Source: NBLH01 sp050296515
GTDB taxonomy: Bacteria; Bacteroidota; Bacteroidia; Bacteroidales; NBLH01
Direction of reading: 5' to 3'
NCBI GenBank assembly: GCA_050296515.1
Contig: JBNKRJ010000105.1
Span: 4,956-68,955 of the forward strand
Length of the DNA stretch: 64,000 nucleotides
Part shown: piece after piece, positions 28,749 through 37,715 of the stretch
How the letters are laid out: the number at the start of each line of letters is the position of its first letter
How positions within the stretch are numbered: position 1 is the first letter of the stretch
Translations under genes and position numbers: made by a program
The notes under the pieces: model-generated
Seen by the model: the letters and a program-made list of their open reading frames with translations, nothing else
Told to the model about the DNA's origin: nothing
The model's database searches: none

Positions 28749-30419
28749 CTAAATACTTTTTAGAAAGGCAGTAAGGTTCACGCTGGTATTATCGAGTCCT
28801 AATTTTTTTCTAAACCGTGTTCTTGCAACATTTATGCTTTTTATATTTTGTTGAGTAATTGTTGAAATATCTTTCGTTCTTAAATTTAAGACCAGGAATA
28901 TGGATAATTTTATTTCATTTGGTGTTAAGGTTGGGTATTTAGCAGCTAAGCGTTCCAGAAAACCCGGATTAGTTTCCTTAAACGAAGCTTCAAATTCCTC
29001 CCACATTTGCTCATTTGATGAAAGCTTTAGCTGATTAACCAAAGATTGCAGTTTTTTGTTTATTTCTTTAGGATTCTCCATAGTGGAAATGAGCTTTTTA
29101 GTGGCATTTAATTCTACAGTAACTTTTTCAATTAACTGATTACGATGATAAATTTTCATCATTTTTGAAGTCATTTCACGCTCCTGAGATTGAAGCTTAT
29201 GTTCAATTGTCTTTTTTTCTTGTTCTATAATTTCCTTTTCCTGTTCAAATATTTTTCTTTCCTGCTCTTTAATCGTTTTTATGTTTGCACGGATAATCCT
29301 GTATTTCCTGTAAATTATGCCTAACAGTATAACAGCTTGTAATAATGCAAACAATACAAACAAAAGAATATTCCTCCGGTTTTTAAGCTGGAGGCTCTTA
29401 ATTTTATTTTGTCTGGTAAGTTCTTCATTTTCTATTTGTTTCTTTCTTAGATAGTACTTTGATTCAAGTTCGGCTACCCGCCTTATCCTATCTGTACCCA
29501 CAAGGGATTCTTCAAGTTGTTTTGTTTCTACATATAAAAAATAGGCATCTTTAAACATTTTTTTATCCTTATAAATATCACATAAGATATAACACACATC
29601 TTTGTATGCACGAATAAATCCCTCCTCGTTGCAACGCTGCTGTAATCGTTTGAGTACCCCTACTGGATCGTCAGATTCTCCTTTTAAATAACGGATCAAT
29701 TCAATATTTATATCGCTAATAAGTAAACCGAATTTATTGTTCCCTAATTCTGAAACTTCATGCGATTTTTGATAATAAAAGAAGGAACTGTCATAATTAC
29801 CTAGCTCTTTGTAAACATATGCTATATCATCATAAAACAAAACCTGGGAGCGCAATTTGTTTATCTTCAAGGCATAGTCAAGTCCTTCGTGCAGATAAAC
29901 AAGTGCACTGTCCCAATGTCTCCATATTGTCATTATTGATGATTTACCTGCCAATGCATCTGAAATAATGTAAGGGGCCTTGATCTTTTTTGCTTTATCA
30001 ATGGCACTTTCGTAAAGTTCCATGGCCTTTGCAAAATCATCCTGGTAATAATAAACGTTGCCAAGGTTCAGTTCAAACCAGGGAATTCCTCTTTTATAAT
30101 CAATTGAGTCAGAAATGTTTCTCATTTCATTCAAATGCATAATACTTGTATCAAAACAATTCAAATAATAGTATTCAATTTGGGCTGCTATCTGAAGCAA
30201 TTTAATCCTACCAATTAAATAATCAGTATTCCTGCTTTCGTTAAGGGCCTTTTTTACTAATAGATAGGCAGTATCGTAATTTGAATCAAAATAACTTTGT
30301 ATAACATTCAGCTCTTTTGTCAGTTTAATAGAATCTTCATTGTTTAATTTGTCTTGAGAGATTGCATAAGGGGATGCAAAACAATAGGAGAATAGTATAA
30401 ACAAAAAAGTTTTTCTCAT
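28749..30419 (-). CDS. TPR membrane regulator with C-terminal LuxR-like HTH
   Basis: A 556-residue protein: signal peptide (about 1-22), a periplasmic helical TPR array (about 30-330), one transmembrane helix (about 350-370), a long coiled coil rich in EQEKEIIEQEK (about 383-425), and a C-terminal helix-turn-helix (about 495-556) with LTPNEIKLSIFLVLNLRTKDIS and SINVARTRFRKKLGL. This layout is common in Bacteroidota, where periplasmic TPRs and a cytoplasmic LuxR-like domain form a one-component membrane regulator. It lies 281 bases upstream of SusC on the same strand, and control of that operon is likely by position. The signal it senses is unknown. Confidence 0.88.
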   Translation of the reverse strand: MRKTFLFILFSYCFASPYAISQDKLNNEDSIKLTKELNVIQSYFDSNYDTAYLLVKKALNESRNTDYLIGRIKLLQIAAQIEYYYLNCFDTSIMHLNEMRNISDSIDYKRGIPWFELNLGNVYYYQDDFAKAMELYESAIDKAKKIKAPYIISDALAGKSSIMTIWRHWDSALVYLHEGLDYALKINKLRSQVLFYDDIAYVYKELGNYDSSFFYYQKSHEVSELGNNKFGLLISDINIELIRYLKGESDDPVGVLKRLQQRCNEEGFIRAYKDVCYILCDIYKDKKMFKDAYFLYVETKQLEESLVGTDRIRRVAELESKYYLRKKQIENEELTRQNKIKSLQLKNRRNILLFVLFALLQAVILLGIIYRKYRIIRANIKTIKEQERKIFEQEKEIIEQEKKTIEHKLQSQEREMTSKMMKIYHRNQLIEKVTVELNATKKLISTMENPKEINKKLQSLVNQLKLSSNEQMWEEFEASFKETNPGFLERLAAKYPTLTPNEIKLSIFLVLNLRTKDISTITQQNIKSINVARTRFRKKLGLDNTSVNLTAFLKSI

Positions 30420-30981
30420 TTTATAGAAATAAGTGTTTCCTAAACCAAATTTTTAAATTTAATTTATTTTTGAAATATAATTTGGCACTAAAGTTATATA
30501 ATCTAAAGAATTTGAGCAATTTAATGTTAAACAGGCAACAAACTAATTTTCCAGAGTATTTAGGAATTTAAATTAAATCTTATATAACTGATGTTTCCCA
30601 AGTCAAATTTATGAATAAAAGATTAGCGTTATTGAAGGTAGAGCGATTGGCCTCATGGAAAACCTTTTTCAGCTTGCAATCAAGCCTTAGTAAGACCGGG
30701 AAGGGGGCTGTATCAAAACTAGTTTTGCCATAAATTTCTCTTTCAATCTTGCATCAATCCAATCAATCTGCTTTCAATCTTGTTGAAATACGCTCTTTTG
30801 TTGTTGAAATGAAAGTAAAATTGCATTGAATTAGACTTTTGATACAGCCCCTGTGGAGTATAAGAATTTGGGCAAGTTATGGAGAGATACCGGCTATATA
30901 AGTCAAGGATGGAGATGAGATTTCTGTTTAAAATGTTTGGGAAATGTTATTACTCAAATAAATAAAATCTAACTTAGATAT
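30420..30981. other. Intergenic region with a MITE, 562 bases
   Basis: Divergent region between the TPR-HTH regulator and the alcohol dehydrogenase. The middle is taken by the 148-base element at 30704-30851. No RNA gene was seen in the rest. Confidence 0.5.
30704..30851. mobile_element. MITE with perfect 15-base terminal inverted repeats
   Basis: GGGGCTGTATCAAAA at 30704-30718 and its exact reverse complement at 30837-30851 bound 148 bases with no coding capacity. Ends of the form GGGGCTGT-TCAAAA occur on insertion sequences of several DDE families, so this is probably a non-autonomous derivative mobilised by such an element. I could not see a clear target duplication. Confidence 0.85.
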
Positions 30982-32196
30982 TTGCTGGCAAAGAAAAAAA
31001 CAGTAAATTTAATATCATTAATTACCAAAATTTTAAACAACGTGCAATTAAGTCCAAGAAAGTTTGTTGCTCCGGAATATGTCTATGGTGTAGACGCTCG
31101 TTTGATGGCAGGAATATTTTGCAAAAAACTGGGTGGTCGTAAAATTTTCTTGATTACTGATGAGGGCATAAAAAAAACTCCCTGGATACTAGAAGTAGAA
31201 AATGAATTGAAAAAGCAATCTCTTGAGTATCTTGTTTTCTCTTCAGTCTCACCAAATCCTCGTGATTTTGAAGTAATGAATGGGAAAAACATATATGAAG
31301 AGAATAAGTGCAATGTTATTCTTGCTATTGGAGGAGGAAGTGTGATCGATTGTGCTAAAGGTATTGGTATTGTTAGTTCTAATCAAGGAAATATTCGTGA
31401 TTATGAAGGCGTGGATATGATTACTATGCCCATGCCCCCATTGATATGTATCCCCACTACAGGAGGCACTGCGGCAGATGTCTCTCAATTTGCTATAATT
31501 AATAATACTTCAGAGTTGTATAAATTTGCAATCATAAGTAAAGCCGTTGTTCCTGATGTAGCATTGATTGATCCTTTGGTATTAACCAGTATGGATCCGT
31601 TTCTTACAGCTTGCACAGGTATGGATGCATTATCTCATGCATTTGAAGCTTTTGTTTCAAATGCAAACTCTGCATTTACTGACTTATATGCCCTTGAATC
31701 CATTCGATTAATTATTAACAACCTGAATGATAGTATTGCCAATCAAAATGATATTCAAGCACGTGGTAAAGTAATGTTGGCTAGCCTGTATGCAGGTTTG
31801 GCGTTTTCAAATGCTAGTTTAGGATGCGTACACTCACTTGCTCACAGCTTAGGCGGATACCTTGATTTACCACATGGCGAATGCAATGCTATATTATTAC
31901 CACACGTTGTAGACTATAACTTTAAATCAGCTACAGAACGCTATATTAAAATAGCTGAAACTATTAATATGCCTCTCCCTGGTAATAACAAAAATGAAAT
32001 AAGAAAGGCGTTTATAGAATATTTAGTAAACTTTAAACAAAGTGTAGGTATACATACTACTTTAAAAAGAAAAGGGGTGACATTAGATATCACGCCACAA
32101 TTGGCTGCAAAAGCAATTAAAGATCCATGTAATGCAACAAATCCCAAACCTCCAGTGATTGATGATCTAAGAGCAATCTATTCTGAAGCAATGTAA
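30982..32196 (+). CDS. Iron-containing alcohol dehydrogenase
   Basis: A member of the Fe-ADH family, NAD(P)-dependent. With the start at TTG 30982 it is 404 residues; a GTG at 31042 is also possible, and no ATG precedes the conserved region, so the start is uncertain. GGGSVID (117-123) is the cofactor loop. D215 and H219 in GMDALSHA, H288 in LAHSLGG and H298 in LPHGE are the expected metal ligands. Family members interconvert alcohols and aldehydes, including lactaldehyde/propanediol and butanol. The next gene starts at the base after its stop codon, so the two are surely co-transcribed. An aldehyde oxidoreductase lies 2.2 kb downstream, so aldehyde metabolism is a plausible shared theme. Confidence 0.88.
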   Translation: MLAKKKTVNLISLITKILNNVQLSPRKFVAPEYVYGVDARLMAGIFCKKLGGRKIFLITDEGIKKTPWILEVENELKKQSLEYLVFSSVSPNPRDFEVMNGKNIYEENKCNVILAIGGGSVIDCAKGIGIVSSNQGNIRDYEGVDMITMPMPPLICIPTTGGTAADVSQFAIINNTSELYKFAIISKAVVPDVALIDPLVLTSMDPFLTACTGMDALSHAFEAFVSNANSAFTDLYALESIRLIINNLNDSIANQNDIQARGKVMLASLYAGLAFSNASLGCVHSLAHSLGGYLDLPHGECNAILLPHVVDYNFKSATERYIKIAETINMPLPGNNKNEIRKAFIEYLVNFKQSVGIHTTLKRKGVTLDITPQLAAKAIKDPCNATNPKPPVIDDLRAIYSEAM

Positions 32197-33831
32197 ATGG
32201 TGGAAAACGATTGGAGTAAATACAGGGATAAAATAGTCGGTTTAGGAGAACATTCTTTGCATAAAAGCTACTATCCTGAGTTACAGGAAAAAATAGATTA
32301 CCTTGAAGCTTCTCAACGAAATCTTAAGGCCATCCTCAACAGCATTAGTGATGCCATAATTATTCATGATGCTAGTGGAAACATTTTAGCCTTAAACGAA
32401 CATGCAAAAAAAGCATTTAACTTTGAAGAAAAGGATATAAACTATTATACTATTTTTGATATTACTTCGCCAAATCAGGATACAAGCAATCTAAATACAA
32501 CATGGGAACAAGTAATTAATGATACTCCGCAAATGTTTGAATGGATTGGGTGCCAGTTGAAAACAAATAAAGAAATGGAATTGCAGGTATCTATCAATCC
32601 AACCATATGGGATGGCAAACAGGCAATAGTAGCTGTAGTTCGTGATTTTACTGAACGCAAAAAATTTGAACAAGAACTTATTCTTGCTAAAGAAAAAGCC
32701 GAAGAAGCAAATAAGTTAAAAACAGAGTTTTTGCATAACATGTCGCACGAAGTTAGAACACCTATGAATGGAATAATAGGTTTTGCCGAAATGCTGGGGA
32801 ATAGAAATTTAAGTGATGAAAAGCGTAATTATTATTCAAAAATAGTTCAAAACAGTAGTTATCAACTTTTAAAAATAATTGATGATATTTTGGAAATATC
32901 AACTCTTGAAACGAAACAAATTAAGGTCAGTAACGAAGAGTTTTACCTCAATGAGTTATTGATGGAACTCTTTTCGATATTCAGCTTAAAGTCAAGAGAG
33001 CTAAATATTCCTATTTATATAAAAAAGGGGCTTAAACAGAATCAAAGCAAACTTATATCAGATAAATCAAAATTGATTAAAATTTTGGGTAATTTAGTAG
33101 AAAACGCTCTAAAATATACACACACTGGCTATATTGAAATGGGATATTACGTTGAGGGAGATAAGCTTATATTATATGTAAAAGACACAGGAATAGGTAT
33201 ATCCCCAGAAAATAAGGAGAAAATATTTGAGCGATTTTCGCAGGAAACAAAAGAATTATCAAGAGAATATGGAGGACTGGGATTAGGATTATCAATTGCA
33301 AAGGAAAATGCAAAACTAATGGGTGGGGATATTTCTATTGAATCAGAAAAAGGAAAAGGCTCCGTGTTTTATGTCACAATTCCATATAATCCCCTTAAGA
33401 ACCCTTATCAAGACGCTACTAACCCCCCTGCAAATAATATAGCATCACAAAACAAACAGTATGAAATTCTTGTGGCAGAAGATGAAGAGATAAACTTTCT
33501 TTATATTGAAGTTTTGTTGGAGGAAATTCCTATGTTGAATTTAATTCATGCAAAAGATGGTAAAGAAGCCGTGGATATTTGCCTGAAAAACAAAAATATA
33601 GACTTAGTTTTAATGGACATTAAAATGCCAGTTTTGAATGGACATGAAGCAACAAAACAAATTAAATTACATCATCCGAATTTACCTGTTATTGCCCAAA
33701 CTGCATATTCAACTGAATCTGATAAAGAATTGGCTTTAAGGCATGGATGTGATGATTTCTTATCAAAACCAATACAAAAAGAAAACTTTCTTAAATTAAT
33801 AAACAGGTATTTAAAAAAAGAAGAATATTGA
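32197..33831 (+). CDS. Soluble PAS-histidine kinase-receiver hybrid
   Basis: A 544-residue protein without membrane segments. A PAS domain (about 40-155) is followed by HisKA with H184 in NMSHEVRTPMNG, an HATPase domain with DTGIGIS and GLGLGLS boxes, and a C-terminal receiver (about 425-540) with phospho-acceptor D474 in LMDIKMP. It has no DNA-binding domain, so output must pass through another protein. The ATG follows the TAA of the alcohol dehydrogenase with no gap, which points to tight co-expression and perhaps translational coupling. Pairing of a metabolic dehydrogenase with a hybrid kinase suggests that the kinase reads the redox or aldehyde state, but that is inference. Confidence 0.92.
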   Translation: MVENDWSKYRDKIVGLGEHSLHKSYYPELQEKIDYLEASQRNLKAILNSISDAIIIHDASGNILALNEHAKKAFNFEEKDINYYTIFDITSPNQDTSNLNTTWEQVINDTPQMFEWIGCQLKTNKEMELQVSINPTIWDGKQAIVAVVRDFTERKKFEQELILAKEKAEEANKLKTEFLHNMSHEVRTPMNGIIGFAEMLGNRNLSDEKRNYYSKIVQNSSYQLLKIIDDILEISTLETKQIKVSNEEFYLNELLMELFSIFSLKSRELNIPIYIKKGLKQNQSKLISDKSKLIKILGNLVENALKYTHTGYIEMGYYVEGDKLILYVKDTGIGISPENKEKIFERFSQETKELSREYGGLGLGLSIAKENAKLMGGDISIESEKGKGSVFYVTIPYNPLKNPYQDATNPPANNIASQNKQYEILVAEDEEINFLYIEVLLEEIPMLNLIHAKDGKEAVDICLKNKNIDLVLMDIKMPVLNGHEATKQIKLHHPNLPVIAQTAYSTESDKELALRHGCDDFLSKPIQKENFLKLINRYLKKEEY

Positions 33832-33902
33832 GTAAGTGGGGCTACTAAAAACCTACTCTATAATCAGATATGGGTCTTTTCATATTGTTATGCGATTATG
33901 CA

Positions 33903-34019
33903 GTAGTTTACACCATTGAGAACTGACCATTCTAAAAATCAATTTGTTTACCCCGCCCCATATTGGGAGCAAATTGATTTTACTCACAAGCTCGTGTCCT
34001 TCCATTGGTATCAGTTTAC
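33903..34019. repeat. Interspersed palindromic repeat family D, copy 2
   Basis: Starts TAGTTTACACCATTG and ends CCATTGGTATCAGTTTA, with internal AAATCAATTTGTTTACC and GGAGCAAATTGATTTTAC. It resembles 9410-9506 and 54576-54766. Confidence 0.75.
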
Positions 34020-34057
34020 TTGTTATTGCTACGAGAAAGTTTATATCATCATCTTTT

Positions 34058-34112
34058 TATACTAAGCCAGTATGGAATATTGTAAAGCGGAATTCCATAA
34101 TGGCTTTGTATA
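34058..34112. repeat. Palindromic repeat family C, copy 2 (55 bases)
   Basis: Same length and same ends as 21289-21343 (TATACTAAGCCAGTATGGAA). The unpaired centre is in the opposite orientation: ATTGTAAAGCGGAAT here, against ATTCCGTTTTACAAT in copy 1. Confidence 0.9.
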
Positions 34113-34186
34113 TGCCGATCGACTGGCAGTTTTGGTTTGAGAGCTTGCGAAGCAAACCAAATACGAACAGCGGTTCGGTATATTTT
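34111..34186. repeat. Large palindrome next to family C copy 2
   Basis: TTTGGTTTG (34131-34139) pairs with CAAACCAAA (34153-34161). Outer arms TATGCCGATCG and CGGTTCGGTATA extend the stem imperfectly. A TTTTTG stretch follows. It could end transcription of the kinase operon or be another repeat family. Confidence 0.6.
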
Positions 34187-34430
34187 TGAGAATAGACTGA
34201 TTAGTTTTCATCGAAATTATAGGATGAATAACGCTCACTTTACCATCTAAAGCACAAACAACCTTATTTGGATTGAATAAAAATTACTTTTAGCATAGAT
34301 AATAGAATATTGACGCAGTAAGGGTTTTGAGTATAAGCTGTTGTAATACAGCGATATGTAAAAATATGCATATTGACAAACAGTTATTTATTTAATACTT
34401 TTATAAAGGTTAATCACAAACAAAAATGTT

Positions 34431-36239
34431 ATGGCATATCACAAAAAAATTCTTCGAATAAACCTCACTACTAAGGAAATTAAATCAGAACCTATAGCTG
34501 AGGAATTAACAAAAAAATACATTGGTGGTCGTGGTTTGGCAACTAAGTTGTTTACACAAGAAGTTGATCCGAAAGTAGATGCTTTTGCTGCTGAAAATAA
34601 ATTAATTTTCGCAACAGGTACACTTACATACACAAAAGCTCCAACTGGCGGAAGATACATGGTCGTTACCAAAGCTCCTTTAACAGGAACTATTGCATCA
34701 AGCAATTCAGGTGGTTTTTTTGGTCCTAAGTTAAAAGGCGCTGGTTATGATGTTTTAATCTTTGAAGGTATTGCAAAAGAACCGTGCTATCTTTACATTG
34801 ATGACAAAAAAGCAGAACTACGGGATGCGTCTCACCTTTGGGGAAAAGATGTACACGAAACTACAGATATTCTGATGGAAGAAGTCGGTGAAAAAACTGC
34901 CAAAATTGCATGTATCGGCCAGGCCGGAGAAAAAAAATCACTCTTAGCTGCTATAATGAATGATAAACACCGTGCTGCAGGACGCTCTGGTGTTGGTGCA
35001 GTGATGGGAAGTAAGAACCTAAAGGCAATTGTTGCATCGGGAAAACACAAAACACTGATTGACGATGAAGAAGCTTTTTCTGCTGCAGTAAAAGAAAAGA
35101 TTAAAATGCTAAAGGAAAATGGTGTAACTGGCGAAGGCTTACCTGCCCTTGGAACAAAAGTTTTAGATAATATTATTAATTCAAACGGTCTGTACCCAAC
35201 TCGAAACTTTCAGAAAGCCCAGTTTGAACATACCGATGAGGTTAGTGGTGAAGCGTTGGTTGAAAAAGGATACCTTGTTAAAAATGTTGCCTGTTTCGCT
35301 TGCCCAATAGCTTGTGGCAGGTTGGTCGAATTGCCCCAGGGTAAAAAAGGGGAAGGCCCCGAATACGAACCAGGATGGGCGTTTGGTGCTTTGTGCGAAA
35401 TCAAGGATTTAAATGCTATTACACAAACCAATTTTATGTGTAATGAATTTGGCCTTGACCCAATTTCTGTTGGTGTTACCATTGCCACTGCTATGGAATT
35501 GTATGAAAAGGGCTTCATTAACAAAGAGGAACTGGAAAAAGGACCTGAGTTAAAGTTTGGAAGTTCAGAAGCATTAATGTATTACACCAGAAAGATGGCT
35601 TTGGCAGAAGGCATTGGGGCTAAATTGGCCCTGGGTTCTTATCGTTTGGCAGAAGGCTATGGACACCCGGAGTTTTCAATGTCTGTAAAAAAACAAGAAA
35701 TACCTGCTTATGATCCTCGTGGTGTTCAAGGACAAGGATTGGCCTACGCTACAAGTAACCGGGGTGGCTGCCATGTTCGGGCTTATCTAATTTCTCCTGA
35801 AATAATTGGTTTACCTGAAAAGTTAGATCCCCAGGAGATAAAAGGGAAACCTGAATGGGTGAAAATATTCCAGGATTTAACAGCTGTAATAGATTCAGCA
35901 GGGTTATGCCTGTTTACTTCATTTGCATTAGGGGCACCAGATTACGCTGAGTTACTAAACAATGCAACCGGCTATAATTATTCTGTTGACGAAATGATGC
36001 AGGCTGGGGAAAGAATCTGGAACCTTGAGCGCTTGTTTAATCTAAAGGCGGGGCTTTCAAAAGCTGATGACACACTACCAAAAAGATTACTTGAAAACCC
36101 TATCCCATCAGGGCCAAATAAAGGGAAAGTCCATCGTTTAGGTGAGCTTTTGCCTGAATATTACAAAATCAGGGGCTGGAATGAAGATGGTATTCCAACC
36201 AATGAAAAATTAAAAGAATTAGAACTTGAAGCTATTTAA
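34431..36239 (+). CDS. aor: Aldehyde ferredoxin oxidoreductase (tungsten type)
   Basis: A 602-residue protein of normal AOR length. The N-terminal domain carries the pterin-binding pattern GGRGLATKLF and PTGGRYMV. Cysteines C288, C291 and C295 (CFACPIAC) plus C493 (GLCLF) match the 4Fe-4S ligands of the family. Known AORs hold a tungsten (or molybdenum) bis-pterin and oxidise aldehydes to acids with ferredoxin, or run in reverse. It is cytoplasmic. Two sulfur-transfer genes follow after a hairpin, and an alcohol dehydrogenase lies upstream. Presence of AOR indicates an anaerobic or microaerobic lifestyle and a tungsten/molybdopterin supply. Confidence 0.94.
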   Translation: MAYHKKILRINLTTKEIKSEPIAEELTKKYIGGRGLATKLFTQEVDPKVDAFAAENKLIFATGTLTYTKAPTGGRYMVVTKAPLTGTIASSNSGGFFGPKLKGAGYDVLIFEGIAKEPCYLYIDDKKAELRDASHLWGKDVHETTDILMEEVGEKTAKIACIGQAGEKKSLLAAIMNDKHRAAGRSGVGAVMGSKNLKAIVASGKHKTLIDDEEAFSAAVKEKIKMLKENGVTGEGLPALGTKVLDNIINSNGLYPTRNFQKAQFEHTDEVSGEALVEKGYLVKNVACFACPIACGRLVELPQGKKGEGPEYEPGWAFGALCEIKDLNAITQTNFMCNEFGLDPISVGVTIATAMELYEKGFINKEELEKGPELKFGSSEALMYYTRKMALAEGIGAKLALGSYRLAEGYGHPEFSMSVKKQEIPAYDPRGVQGQGLAYATSNRGGCHVRAYLISPEIIGLPEKLDPQEIKGKPEWVKIFQDLTAVIDSAGLCLFTSFALGAPDYAELLNNATGYNYSVDEMMQAGERIWNLERLFNLKAGLSKADDTLPKRLLENPIPSGPNKGKVHRLGELLPEYYKIRGWNEDGIPTNEKLKELELEAI

Positions 36240-36273
36240 CAAGATTAAAGAACTCTGACAAATTAGTATATTT

Positions 36274-36308
36274 ATACCCGGCACTAATTTTAGTGCCGGG
36301 TATTTAGT
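36274..36308 (+). terminator. Strong hairpin between AOR and the MoaD-like gene
   Basis: ATACCCGGCACTA and TAGTGCCGGGTAT form a perfect 13-base stem with a 4-base loop. The tail (TTAGTAATAG) has few T residues, so termination may be partial and lower expression of the two downstream genes. Confidence 0.75.
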
Positions 36309-36326
36309 AATAGAAACAAATATAAA

Positions 36327-36608
36327 ATGGAAATTCATGTAAAGCTTTTTGCCACAATAAGGCTAAAACTTGGTATTCCCGAGGTTTTTATTAATTTGGG
36401 GAAACCTGTATCGGTAATGGAATTATTGGAACTGATTAATAAGGAAGTAAAGGCCGACATCATTCCTGAGCTGGTTAAAAACAATGAATTAATAAATGGG
36501 ACCATTATACTTATTAATGGAAAAAATATTCATCATCTGGATAAGCTGAAAACAATGCTGACAACAAATTGCAAGGTTGAGATATTTCCTCCGGTAGCCG
36601 GAGGTTAA
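36327..36608 (+). CDS. MoaD/ThiS-like small sulfur-carrier protein
   Basis: A 93-residue beta-grasp protein starting MEIHVKLFATIRLKLG and ending in Gly-Gly (PPVAGG), the signature of proteins that are adenylated and thiocarboxylated at the C-terminus. Family members donate sulfur for molybdopterin or thiamin synthesis. Its place between AOR and a ThiF-like enzyme suggests a carrier used for maturation of the AOR pterin cofactor. It ends 14 bases before the next gene. Confidence 0.88.
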   Translation: MEIHVKLFATIRLKLGIPEVFINLGKPVSVMELLELINKEVKADIIPELVKNNELINGTIILINGKNIHHLDKLKTMLTTNCKVEIFPPVAGG

Positions 36609-36622
36609 ACAGGAAGTATAAT

Positions 36623-37303
36623 ATGGACAGGTATAGCAGGCACAGTGAGTTATTAAGTGAAACCGAATTTGCCAAAATCAGGAATTCTGCTGTAATGGTC
36701 GCCGGGGCAGGAGGCCTGGGCTGTAATGTACTAAACCTGCTTGCAAGAGTTGGCGCGGGAACCATTCATTTTTTTGAATACTCCAGAATTGATCCTCCCG
36801 ACCTGAACAGGCAAATATTTTATCATCACGAAGATTTAGGGAAATTAAAATGTGAAACAGCCTGTGAATACCTTCAAAAGATTAACCCCGAAATAGAAAT
36901 TATAGCTCATTGTGAGAAAATAGATGAGAATACGCAAATTCCAAAGGTAGATTTGGTATTTGATTGCCTTGATAATTTTACAACCCGGTATCAATTGGAT
37001 AACCTGCTACAAAAAGAAAAAATTCCGATGATACATGCAGGGGTAAGCACCTATTTCGGGCAAATAACAACAATTATTCCTGGCGAAACAAAAAGTTTAC
37101 AAAAAAGTATTCCGGTTGACACCAGCCAGTTAGACAGCAAACTCGACAAACGAATTCTACCACAGGTGGTTACTATAGTTGCATCATTGCAGGTAAACGA
37201 AGGAATCAATTATTTATGTGGGAAAAGAGATAAACTTTTAACAAATAAAATACTAAGCGTAGATTTGTTCGATTACAGGTTTGATATTATTGAGTTGGTT
37301 TGA
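36623..37303 (+). CDS. ThiF/MoeB/HesA-like E1 adenylating enzyme
   Basis: A 226-residue protein with the nucleotide loop GAGGLGCNV, the Arg finger region PPDLNRQIFYH, and the conserved DCLDNFTTRYQLD motif. These enzymes activate the C-terminal glycine of MoaD/ThiS-like proteins with ATP. I do not see the two Cys-x-x-Cys zinc pairs normally found near the C-terminus of MoeB/ThiF, and the chain is slightly short. This is seen in compact versions linked to AOR. The partner is surely the preceding MoaD-like protein. Confidence 0.85.
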   Translation: MDRYSRHSELLSETEFAKIRNSAVMVAGAGGLGCNVLNLLARVGAGTIHFFEYSRIDPPDLNRQIFYHHEDLGKLKCETACEYLQKINPEIEIIAHCEKIDENTQIPKVDLVFDCLDNFTTRYQLDNLLQKEKIPMIHAGVSTYFGQITTIIPGETKSLQKSIPVDTSQLDSKLDKRILPQVVTIVASLQVNEGINYLCGKRDKLLTNKILSVDLFDYRFDIIELV

Positions 37304-37715
37304 TTAATTCACCCGCTGTTCCAGTTGACTAGTTATCGTAGGTGAGAACTTCTTTCATGACCAAGGCGGGTGGCTGTTTCCTTACCATATGAGCATCATT
37401 CATATTGCCGGGTGGGTGTCGCACATTAGAAATACCTGGTTTAATCAGAGCTTTATTAAAGAAGTCTTTGGTTTTTTTAGTAAAACTGGCACAAGGCCTT
37501 CTACTAATCAAAAGCCAGGCATCTGTTTTTTGATAACAAGTTGTAAACTAGCTGATAAGAAATATTACAAGCTTGGGTTTATGTTTGCGTTGTTCAACTG
37601 AAACTAAACCCTGGCAGAGCCTGTTCCGCTTGCGGAAACCTTTTTGGACACTGCCAGGATTATGATGATAGTATCTGTATTTGGCACAAAAGATCAGTAT
37701 GAAGAAAAACTTGAA

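Noticed and set aside
37329..37511. Minus-strand frame of 60 codons with RHPPGNMNDAHMVRK
   Set aside because: Looks slightly protein-like but has no family I know and no operon context. Could be a scrap of a lost gene; not enough to call.
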